Assembly (NCBI GenBank): GCA_030704615.1
Contig: CM060734.1
Span: 49,244,042 to 49,308,041 of the forward strand
Origin: Takakia lepidozioides
Taxonomy: Eukaryota; Streptophyta; Takakiopsida; Takakiales; Takakiaceae
Direction of reading: 5' to 3'
DNA length: 64,000 bases
The position numbers and the translations under genes are program-made. A model generated the notes under the pieces. It did not search any database. It was not told the DNA's origin and saw only the letters and a program-made list of their open reading frames with translations. Shown here piece after piece: positions 44,843 to 54,351 of the stretch (its first letter is position 1; each line of letters starts with the position of its first letter).

Positions 44843-45300
44843 AATGTACTAGTAAGATGTCTGTCGTAGCCTTGTGGCCATTGACCCCGCCCAGTTTGAG
44901 TGGAACACAAAGGGACAGAAACTACCTCTGTCAGGGGCTGATGCCGGTAGTATGACTTACCTGGAACAGACAATTGATCCGAGTTTTCCGATATCCTCTA
45001 GAAATCCCTTTACACAAGCATCAATCTGCTGTGTGTGATTTGCAATAACTAGGCCCCAAAAGGGCCTGAGCTTTCGGCTCAGCCTCGAGATTTTCAAAGT
45101 TGGTAAACAGAGGTACAGGCAGAAATCCCTTAGTGGATTTGAAGAGGGCGTCTCTCAGCAGGACAATGAATCAGGAAATGAATATTGTCTTCAGGTTGCC
45201 CACATAATGGGAATTTGCAATCCCCCTTTCCTCTCTGCTTCTGTTTACTGTTCAAAGTAGGCTTTCCTGTCCCAAGTTTAAATTTCAGCCTAGTGCTGAA
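44843..45300 (-). mobile_element. LINE 3' fragment, copy 3
   Basis: Minus-strand copy of the same LINE family. It contains the STRLKFKL and KQKQRGKGDCKFPLCGQPEDNIHFLIHCP regions, the LFTNFENLEAEPKA-type segment and the conserved 3' terminus at about 44843-44890. It lies head-to-tail with copy 4, separated only by a CT-rich run. Confidence 0.82.
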
Positions 45301-45315
45301 AAGAGAGAGAGAGAG

Positions 45316-45570
45316 AATATACTCAGAAGACATTGTTTGCCGTAGCCTTGTGGCCATAAACACCTCGCCCAATTTGGGGGAAACAGAAGGGACCAGAAAC
45401 TACCTTCGTGAGTGGCTCACTCCAGTAGTGTGACTTTCCTTGGTATAAACAATTAGTTTTGGCTTTCCAGATATCCTCTAGAAAGCCCTTCACAGCATCA
45501 ATCTGCTGTGTCTGAGCAGCCCAGAAGTTAGACCCCAACAGGGCCAGCACTTTAGGCTCAGCCGAGAGGG
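45316..45570 (-). mobile_element. LINE 3' fragment, copy 4
   Basis: A shorter minus-strand copy covering [28 protein letters not shown] through the conserved 3' end. Its 3' end is followed by a CT microsatellite and then directly by the truncated start of copy 3. Confidence 0.8.
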
Positions 45571-46540
45571 AGAGAGATAAGACTAGTCATGTCAAGGCTA
45601 GAAAAGAAGAAGTCTGATTCAGATTGCTTCTTTTTAAGAGAACGACATCAGCAGCCTTAGAAACGGCTCTATTTGCACAACTCAATAAAAACCAGCAATT
45701 CATAGATCAAGGTCAAGTAGTTTTTTTGTTGAGAAAACCACTTTTGGGTACAAAAAAAGAAGAACAAGACCAGATCTGGAAAAGAGGTCTGTCCAATCAG
45801 CTAACTGTAGAGGACCAATACATCCTAGAACAGTAGCAACTCAGAGGACCAAGTGGTGGGAGGGTGGCAAAGGTCACATCACACACCGCTTTAAAGTTCT
45901 TAGGAAGGACAAACCAGATTACATGAGTGCCATGCTCAAGTCAGTAGATACCACGAAAACGAAAGGGCACTCTTGAAGAGTAGAAGCATGCAAATGCTGA
46001 TTGAAAAGAAGAATTGCAAGACTGTTTAGAGGAAGCATGTTCATCAGTTCATCATAAACAAAAGAAATGCCAGGTAAGAAAAACACAGCCTATTAGAGGT
46101 GTGTTGGGCTTACCACAAACTCTAAAACTTCAAGAAGCAGCAAACAAAGTATATGGCATAGCAAACAAAACAAGGAGGCAAAGATTTAGCCTCCATGTGG
46201 TCTCTTCCGCGATCCTGTAGAGGAGTCAAGCTTAAAAGTAAGGGCTGGAACCTCATCTGGTCCCGTCACAAGCAACCACAAAAACCAATAGGTTAGTGAC
46301 TATTGTGGACTACCAGGCTTTTTAAGCCCAGCCCACTTTTTATCGATTTCCACTCTTAAGAGCCGTCAAGGGTGATTGATTCAAGGATGCCAACTCAAAC
46401 AGACATACTTGTGTACAGCTTTTTCTCAAAGTTGATGACTTGGTAGTTTTGTAATCCTGTTAGTATGTAGCAAGAAATCTTCCCATGAAGAGATCTCTCT
46501 TAGCATAAAGGTTTGTAACTAAAGCTTTAAGTCATGCAGG
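45571..46540. other. 5' flank of the PPR-DYW gene
   Basis: No separate gene was recognised. A small open frame at 45624-45836 lacks domain features. The promoter of the PPR gene must lie here, but no TATA element could be assigned with confidence. Confidence 0.35.
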
Positions 46541-48778
46541 ATGGCAGAGTTGAATCAGACAACGTTAGTTGCTGGACTTCAGACTGGTGGCGGGGGTAGC
46601 TTCTCCGCCATCCCTTTTGAAAGAGGACCAAGAGAGGGAGTCGACAAAAAATGTTCTGGTACTTGTGCGGAAGTGAGGACTCTTTGTAGGGCAGGACGAT
46701 TGAAAGAGGCACTGTGCCTTTTGAAGCAATGGGGCATTCAGGCAGACTCCAGTACTTATGTCTGTGTCTTGCAGGAGTGCATCAATCTGAAAAGCCTTGC
46801 AGAGGGAAAGCAGGTGCATGCCCACATTATCCAAAGCGGATTTAAGCCAAGCCTCTTTCTACTCAACACCCTTGTCAACATGTATGCCAAGTGTGGAAGC
46901 GTGGTTGATGCACGCCAAGTGTTTGACAAAATGCCAGAACGGAATTTGTTTACGTGGACTATAATGGTAGCAGGATATGCCAAGCATGGGTGTGGTAGGG
47001 AGGCGTTCGAGATCTACGCTAAAATGCAACAGGAAGGGGTTGCACCTAACAAGGTCACATTCGTCTGCATTCTCAATGCATGTGCCAGCCTAGGAACCCT
47101 GGAAAAGGGCAAAGAGGTCCATGCTGACATTGTGAAAGCTGGGATTGCATCAGATGTAGTTCTGGAAACTGCGCTTGCTGACATGTACGCCAAATGCGGT
47201 AGCATAAACGATGCACGTCAAGTTTTCGACAATATGGCTCAACGAAATGTTGTCTCATGGAGTGCAATGATCGCAGGTTATGCCCAGCATGGTTATGCTA
47301 GGGAGGCTTTCCAGGTTTATGAGAAAATGATAGAGGAAGGGGTGACTCCTGACAAAGTAGCATTCATTTCCATTCTCAATGTGTGTGCCAGCCTAGGTGC
47401 CCTGAAAAAGGGCAAAGAGGTCCATGCTGACATCATGAAAGCTGTGATTGCGCGAGACATCATTATGGAGACTGCCCTTGCTGACATGTATGCCAAATGT
47501 GGTAACCTAAAGGAAGCGCGACAAGTATTTGACAATATGGCTGAACGGAATGTGATCTCATGGAATGCCATGATTGCAGGATATGTACAGCACGGGTGGA
47601 GTAGGGAGGCTTTCGAGATCTACGAGCAAATGCAACAGAAAGGAGTGACGCCAGACAGGGTTACGTTCATTTCTATTCTCAATGCATGTGCCAGCCTGGC
47701 AGCCTTAGAAAAGGGCAAAGAGGTCCATTCTGACATCATCAAAGCTGGAATTGCATCATATGTTAACTTGGAGACTGCTCTTGTTGATATGTATTGCAAA
47801 TGTGGTAGCATGATTGATGCTCGTCGAGTGTTTGACAATATGGCTGAACGAGACTCACTCTCATGGAGTGTGATGATCATAGGGTGTGCCCAGCATGGGT
47901 GGGGTAGGGAGGCCCTGCAACTATTTGAACAAATGCAACAGGAAGGCTTGAAGCCAAACAATATTACCGTTACATCTCTTCTCTCTGCATGTAGCCATGC
48001 AGGCCTAGTGGAGGAAGGGCGTCACTACTTTGAGTGCATGAATCAAGATCATGGCCTTACTCCTACAGTGGAGCATTTTGGCTGCATGGTGGACCTTCTC
48101 GGTCGTGCAGGGCAATTGTATGAGGCAGAAGCCTTCATTACTGAAATTCCTGTTGAACCAGGTGCTGTAGTGTGGAAGGCCTTGCTTGGTGCCTGCAGAA
48201 TCCATGGTAATGTAGAGTTAGCAGAACGTGCAGCAAAATGTATTCTCAAGTGGGAGCCACGGCATGCTGGAACTTATGTGCTGCTATCAAACATCTATGC
48301 TGCGGCTGGCCGGTGGGAAGACAAAGCCAAAGTTAGGAAATTGATGGAGGACAGAGGTGTCAGAAAGGAGCCGGGGAGTAGCTGCATTGTGGTCAATGAC
48401 CATGTGCATACATTTGTTGTAGATGACAAATTGCATCCACAAGTTGTGGAAATCCATGCTGAGCTGGAGAGATTGTTTAGGCAGATGAAGGAGGCTGGGT
48501 ACCAGCCTGATACCCGCTATGTATTGCATGACGCAGAGGATGAGCAAAAGGAATTGTCACTTTGCCACCACAGTGAGAGGCTAGCCATCGCTTTTGGGCT
48601 CATCAGCACACCGTCTGGGACGCCCATCCGCGTCATCAAGAACCTTCGGGTCTGTGGTGATTGTCACACTGCCATCAAGTTCATCTCGAAGATTGTTGAA
48701 CGAGCAGTGGTTGTCCGTGACACTAACCGCTTTCACCATTTCCAGCACGGAATGTGTTCTTGTGGGGATTACTGGTAA
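46541..48778 (+). CDS. PPR protein, PLS class with E and DYW domains
   Basis: An intronless frame of 745 codons. PLS-class PPR proteins bind organellar RNA one base per repeat, and DYW members catalyse or direct C-to-U editing in mitochondria or plastids. Repeats run from about residue 45 to 515 and include three nearly identical 101-residue PLS triplets (KGKEVHAD...ADMYAKCGS...MIAGYAQHG). E and E+ motifs follow (LLGACRIHGNVELAERAA), then a PG box (KEPGSSCIVV) and a DYW deaminase ending in the exact C-terminal DYW. The zinc and catalytic signature is complete: His677-Ser-Glu679, Cys705-x-x-Cys708 and CSCGDYW. No obvious transit peptide is visible, so the organelle is undecided. A related inverted pseudogene lies 1.4 kb downstream. 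Confidence 0.96.
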   Translation: MAELNQTTLVAGLQTGGGGSFSAIPFERGPREGVDKKCSGTCAEVRTLCRAGRLKEALCLLKQWGIQADSSTYVCVLQECINLKSLAEGKQVHAHIIQSGFKPSLFLLNTLVNMYAKCGSVVDARQVFDKMPERNLFTWTIMVAGYAKHGCGREAFEIYAKMQQEGVAPNKVTFVCILNACASLGTLEKGKEVHADIVKAGIASDVVLETALADMYAKCGSINDARQVFDNMAQRNVVSWSAMIAGYAQHGYAREAFQVYEKMIEEGVTPDKVAFISILNVCASLGALKKGKEVHADIMKAVIARDIIMETALADMYAKCGNLKEARQVFDNMAERNVISWNAMIAGYVQHGWSREAFEIYEQMQQKGVTPDRVTFISILNACASLAALEKGKEVHSDIIKAGIASYVNLETALVDMYCKCGSMIDARRVFDNMAERDSLSWSVMIIGCAQHGWGREALQLFEQMQQEGLKPNNITVTSLLSACSHAGLVEEGRHYFECMNQDHGLTPTVEHFGCMVDLLGRAGQLYEAEAFITEIPVEPGAVVWKALLGACRIHGNVELAERAAKCILKWEPRHAGTYVLLSNIYAAAGRWEDKAKVRKLMEDRGVRKEPGSSCIVVNDHVHTFVVDDKLHPQVVEIHAELERLFRQMKEAGYQPDTRYVLHDAEDEQKELSLCHHSERLAIAFGLISTPSGTPIRVIKNLRVCGDCHTAIKFISKIVERAVVVRDTNRFHHFQHGMCSCGDYW

Positions 48779-49249
48779 TTGAGTGACAATTATGAAAGAA
48801 GGTACAGTGCAGCATAGGTAAGCAGTGAAATCATGGAGTCCTTATTGCAGTGCAGTAGTCAACAAATGAGCGAGGATGAAGAAATCCTTGAGGTAGAAGG
48901 GTTGAAAGAACAGGGGATCCCCAAACGGTTGAGGCAGACTTTGGGTAGAAACATATTGCATGGGTGGTATTTCTTTGCCTGATTGGTGAAGTTTATAACT
49001 TCTTATGTAGTAACTTTCAACTTTCAATAATTGAATTTTCCTGATTTTGCCCAATCAGCAGCCTGTAGGTATGCCCGCACCTAATGTCTGCTCAATTTTT
49101 TATAATTTTTATTTCTGACAAAGTCATAACCATTTCACTGTGCAAAGTTTGGACTTTTGGGAAAAGTCAACAGTGACCATTGGGCGCTCAAGGGTGAACT
49201 ATCATGCAGCTACCACTCCATTTGGCAAGTGCCAAGCATTGGAATTTGG

Positions 49250-49600
49250 GTCTCACTAAATTTTTTCACTGCAGAGGCATCAAGTCTGAAGTTAAGAGAA
49301 CCATGCTTTGCCGCAATATTAGGCCTGCCTTGGAGCACGCATCTGCAATATGGGTTGATAACTCCAACCAGGCTAAGTCTCTCGAGTCCATTCATTTGGG
49401 GATGCCTAAGGAGTGCAAGCAGATTGATGCTGGTGTAATGGGATTTCTAGAGGATATCTGGAAAACTCGGATCAATTGTCTGTTCCAAGGTAAGTCTGTC
49501 AGCCCCTGACAGGGAGCTTCTGTCCCTTTGTGTTCTGCTCAAACTGGGCGTAGGGTCGATGGCCACAAGGCTACGGCAAACAACGTCTCATGAGTACATT
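49250..49600 (+). mobile_element. LINE 3' fragment, copy 5 (internally deleted)
   Basis: Begins further 5' than other copies, with reverse-transcriptase thumb-like sequence (SEVKRTMLCRNIRPALEHAS, QAKSLESIHLGMPKE). It then jumps by internal deletion to [19 protein letters not shown] and the conserved 3' end at 49561-49600. Confidence 0.8.
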
Positions 49601-49659
49601 CTAACAACTTTAGGCATAAAACTCTGAAGTTGGGCATAAAACTTCCCTGAACTTTTCCA

Positions 49660-50133
49660 GTCTGTGACTACCCTCGGCACTAGACAGAAATTCAAACTCA
49701 GGCTACCTTGAAGCAATAAACAGATGCAGAGAGGAAGAGGAGATTGTAATTGCCCAATGTGCAGGCAGCCTGAAGACGATATCCATTTCCTGATACATTC
49801 CAGGATATTCTCAGCAGTGAGTGACCCTCTTCAGGACGATCAAGAACATTGTCCCTACACCTCTGTTCACCAACTTCCAAAATCTTGAGGCTGAGCCAAA
49901 AGCCCTGGCCCTGTTGGGGTCTAATTGCGGGGCAGCTCACGCACAGCAAGTTGACGCTTGTGAAGGGCTTTCCAGAGGATATCTGGAAAACCCCAAGTAA
50001 TTGTCTTTATCAAGGTCAGTCACACTACCGGAGTGAGCCCCTCACAAAGGTAGTATCTGTTCCCTTTTGTTCTGCCAAAACTGGGCATATGGCCACAAGG
50101 CTACGGCAAACAACATCTTATGAAAACATTCTC
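49660..50133 (+). mobile_element. LINE 3' fragment, copy 6
   Basis: Starts at the 'cggcactagacagaaattcaaactca' region. It contains the Cys/His segment in broken frames and ALLGSN-GAAHAQQVDA, and ends with the conserved 3' sequence (ggccacaaggctacggca, 50091-50108). It follows copy 5 head-to-tail. Confidence 0.8.
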
Positions 50134-50204
50134 TAACAGCTTTAGCTCCATGTGGATGTTACAAGCTTCCTCCTTCCTTTCTCACAATATTTGGTCAAAA
50201 TCTG

Positions 50205-51396
50205 TTTGTGGAAATCTGTTGCTGGCACACGAATTAAGGACACAAATGAATGTGACCCTGCTGGGCGTCACCCCTTCATGTTGCATGCTCATACATCTTT
50301 GAGAGCCTCCGCGCCACAGTCATGTTGGGCATATCCAGCAATCATGGCATTCCATGCCACAACATTTAGTTTCCCCATATTGTTGAACACTTCCTGTGCA
50401 TCCTTCATGCTCCCGCATTTAGCGTACATGTCAACAAGGGCAGTCTCCAAATTTATATCTGACACAATTCCAGCTTTGATCAGGTCAGCATGAACCTGTC
50501 TACCCTTTCTAATGATCCTAAGCTGGCACATGCATTGAGAATCCCAATGTATGTGACCTTGTCAGGCATCAACCCTTCCCATTGCATTCTCTCATACATT
50601 TCCAAAGCCTCCCTACCACACCCATGCTTGGCGTATCCTGCGATGATAAGAGACCACATTCCCTTTAGCCATATTGTCAAACACTTGACGTGCATCCTTC
50701 ATGCTTCTGCACTTGGCATACATGTCAGCAAGGCCAGTGGCTAGAATGATGTCGAGATCCCGCTTTGATGATGTCGGCATGAACCTCTTTGCCCATTTTC
50801 AGGTTTCCCAGGCTGGCACACGCATTGACAACACAAATGAACGTGACCCTGCCAGGTGTCACCCCTTTGCTTTGCATTTGCTCATACATCTCCAAAGCTT
50901 ACATACCACACCCATGCTTCCTGCTATCCTTATATTCCACGTACAAATATCTCGCTTCAGCATTTTGTCAAACACTTGACGTGCAGTCACCACACTCCCA
51001 CACTTTGCATACATGTTCACAAGGGTGTTCAGTAAAACGATGTTTGGCTTGCATCCAGTTTGGATAATGTGGGAGTGTACAAGGGGCCTGGGACGAGCTC
51101 CTGCATGGAGCGCGATGAAAAACCCAAGGTTTTCCCCTCTACTAAACCTTTCATGTTGATGCACTCCCGCAAGATACAGACATAAGAATTGCAGTCTGCC
51201 TGAATAACTCCTTGCTTCAAAATGTGCAGCGCCTCTTTCAGTCGCCCTGCCTTACATAGTGATTTAACATGCTCACGAGTGCCAGAAGAGTTCTTGTTGG
51301 CTCCCTCTGTCCATCCTCCATGCCAGGCTGATTGTAAGTGATTATTAGATTTGTCCAGACCCCCAGTTTGACAAGACTGTGGTTTGACCATATTGA
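50205..51396 (-). pseudogene. PPR gene, inverted broken paralogue
   Basis: The minus strand encodes the same N-terminal arrangement as the intact PPR protein: KSLCKAGRLKEALHILKQ near 51250, LLNTLVNMYAKCGSVVTARQ near 51010, then repeats with AGYAKHGCGREALEMYERMQ and LETALVDMYAKCGSMKDAQE. Reading requires several frame changes (about 51110, 50900, 50780, 50700 and 50510), and homology ends near 50205 inside a repeat. E and DYW domains are missing. It lies in inverted orientation to the intact gene, with two LINE fragments between them. It probably arose by duplication of a PPR gene of the same subfamily. Confidence 0.88.
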
Positions 51397-51935
51397 CCAT
51401 AATCTGGACTATCATCAGATTGTGCTCGACCTCGTATCATAGCAGCTAGTTCTGCTTTCACCCAAGGAGGGTTCGACCAAAGGGCCTCCTTTGTGGACTT
51501 ATGTCTGAAGTCTGGTTTGTGGGACTTTGCGGCGAAAACCACCAGTGGGCAGCAGAGCAGCCATAGCTTCAACCACAGCCTCGCACAGACCAGGCTACAA
51601 CCACCGAAGCTCCAAGCTTCTTTCAAATAACAGGGGACAACCTTGCGTAACCTATCTTCATGCCCTGATAAAAAGGAAGAACAATCCTCGTGCAAACGTA
51701 ACAACCATTGTTTCTGTTTCCTCAACAAAGACCAAAATTGTCATCGCACTAAGCAACTGGAGACACTCCAGCCACTCATGCCAGCTTCAGCCAAGTCCTC
51801 CTTGACAAACTCTTTCGTGTCCTAAATGAAGATAACCTCACCTTCTTTTTTGTCCCGTCTCTGTGAAGGATCAGAGAAGAACTCCTGCCAAAGCTGTTCC
51901 TTGCTCATTGCATGCCCTGCACAAAAAACAGCAAG
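51397..51935 (-). pseudogene. PDF-motif-like module B, decayed
   Basis: On the minus strand the sequence encodes SKEQLWQEFFSDPSQ near 51850-51930 and, after an intron-like gap, KPDFRHKSTKEALWSNPPWV near 51455-51515. The order LW-[QE]-F-DPSQW ... PDF-[KR]-HK ... ALW ... PPWVK resembles the PDF motif of plant organellar single-stranded DNA-binding (OSB) proteins and similar tails of some organellar RNA-binding proteins. The second Trp pair is lost (SQRRD) and a stop-free path across the gap is missing. It lies immediately upstream of the PPR pseudogene in the same orientation. Confidence 0.5.
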
Positions 51936-52149
51936 AACATGATAAATTCTGCGAGCTTCCGATTGCCTCAATCTCCGTTGAGGAGTGCCAGAGTAGCTTT
52001 AGACAACTCCCGCAAGCTACTCTTGGTTCATTCTCTGCTTCAAGCACAGCCGACAAAAGTTCAGATGCTGCAGGACATACAGAAGGAGGTTGTGATGGCC
52101 ATGGCTCCCCTTCAATTTGCTAATAATACTCACGTTCATCCGCAGTTTG

Positions 52150-52645
52150 TGTTTGACCATAATCTGGACCATCATGAGACTGCGCAAGAACTTGTATCAT
52201 GTTAACTAGCTCCGCTTTCACCCAAGGAGGGTTCAACCACCCCTCCATCCACAGGATCTCGTTTGTGCGCTTATGTATGAAATGTGGTGATCTTGGACTT
52301 TTCTGAGGAAACAGCAAGTGGACTGCTGAGCAGAAATAGCTTCACCACCCCCTCACGTAGGCTAGGTCAGAACTGCAGAAGCTCCAAGAATCATTCAACA
52401 ATATCCAACATGTTGCCAACAGCAAGCACCGCTTTTGCTACTTTTTGGTGACAAAGGTGAAAAATTGGGATGAAGTTAAGCAACTGGGTCCAGTACACAG
52501 AACATCATCATGCCAGCAAGCCAACCCTGATAAACTCCTTCAGATCCAAAATACCAATGCACTGACCTTATCAAATCTGTTCTCCCACCATTGTGAAGGA
52601 TCTGAGAAGTACTCCTGCCACAGCAATTTGTTGCTCATTGCTTGC
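52150..52645 (-). pseudogene. PDF-motif-like module A, decayed
   Basis: A tandem, diverged copy of module B. The minus strand reads LWQEYFSDPSQWWENRFDK near 52575-52635. After an intron-like gap it reads SPHFIHKRTNEILWMEGWL and NPPWVKAELVNMI near 52185-52285. Trp-Trp is retained here, while PDF has become PHF. Its DNA aligns with 51397-51985 over most of its length, with similar spacing. No OB-fold domain was recognised further upstream. Confidence 0.5.
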
Positions 52646-52719
52646 CCTGTTTGCATGAATCACAACAACATGAGAACATTTCTACCTTTACATGCATCAC
52701 CTCCATTGAGGAGCCTAAT

Positions 52720-53880
52720 TCATACAATTATTTTTGCTAACTCCTAATTGACCTGGCCATTAATGAGGAATGCTAGTGTAGGCCTTCCATATAATTCCTA
52801 CCTCTCTCCCTACCACACACGCTCAAGCTCTTTGTGACTGGCAGTGAAATCATTACCACATTCATGTCTCGTTGGAGGCTACAGCATCAATGCTGGAAGC
52901 AGCATGGTGTTCTAGCATGTCGTGGAACCAGCCCTTTCACAGTACTCATCAACTAGCCCTCGACATTTCCGATTGAAATCAAATTGCTTGCACGCAGACT
53001 TGCAGAGGATTTCCGTGGAAATTGCACAAGGACGAAGATATTGCTCAGTGTGACTGTGAAGGAACTTATTCGACGAAGATGGGTGCAGTTCTGGTGGGAT
53101 GGATCAACTAGAATACAGAACCTGGACGCTCCGAGGCACACAGCTTAGAGACCCACAAACATACGCAAACATATAACCTTTCTTCGGTGTCCTAGGCTGG
53201 GGATGTGCCATAGCCATCACCCGCTGCCATCCCTGTGCTCGTGATATCAGAGAGAATACTAAATCCTTACAACATTTGTTCCAACTGAGCGTGCAAGATT
53301 GCAGACAAGCGTCAACAATGCCTCCTGGAATGAGCGCTGCTTCATCCAAGCTCTACCATGCGGCATTACAACAATGCCAAAACAAATGAATTGCCATGAA
53401 CTGGAATCACATGAAGATGTTGCAGATTTGAATCATAGTAGACATTCATTATACCCCGTGAGGCAATTGTCACGCTTGGACTTCAAAAGACTGCTACAGC
53501 CGTCCTCTCCAAATGATTGCGAGCGATCGATTGGCTCATCTAGACAGATGGGTTCAGGAATAGTGACCGATCTGAACTTTCTGATAAGGGTTTGTACCAT
53601 CTTGTCGGGAAGAAGATTGAAAGATCTCGAGACGGGATTAGCAGACTCGATGTTGATTGTTGCTTAATATGCTCTCACCAATTAAGAAGATACATCAAAT
53701 TATGCATCTTTCTAAATAGAGCGATCAAGTTTTGAACTTCGCTCCTCTTCTTCTTGTCACGCTAAGCAGAGGGCACCCGTTTGCTTATTTGGAAGGGCCT
53801 CAATTTTCCTCAAGGTTGACCATTCTCTGAAAAAAGTCGCCGGAACAGAGGAAGCTGTGTGGTTTCACCTTCCAGAGCTT
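52720..53880. other. Intergenic, nothing firmly recognised
   Basis: Open frames on both strands (for example 53299-53667 plus) have no recognisable domain. The last 100 bases before 53987 are the likely 5' UTR and promoter-proximal region of the OEP61-type gene. Confidence 0.4.
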
Positions 53881-53986
53881 TTTGTTGGATTGTGGGTGAT
53901 TGGAAAGGAGGAGTGATAAGTCGGGAAAGGACTGGAGGATTGGTCTGGAAGCGTGTCAAGTAATCAGAATCTCTGGTAGCACAACC

Positions 53987-54293
53987 ATGTTTGGATCGAT
54001 GATGGATCCTGACATGATGAGGATTGCTCAGGAGCAGATGAGCCGCTTCAGCCCAGAAGACCTCCAACGAATGCAGCAGCAGGTGTGTTCTTTGTTCTTT
54101 CCCCTCAACTGTACGTGTAGAGAGGGATGTGCACACAATATGATTGTATGTGACAACGGATGTCGAACGTTTTTGTTCTACAAGATGGGATGTTGCCTTA
54201 CAAGAACTTTGGAAGTCAGAATCAAGTGTAGACCCCTAAAGGCACTGCTGAATGCATGCGGTTTACAGTCGTCTTACAGTTGGGGATACCAGA

Positions 54294-54351
<58 letters not shown>

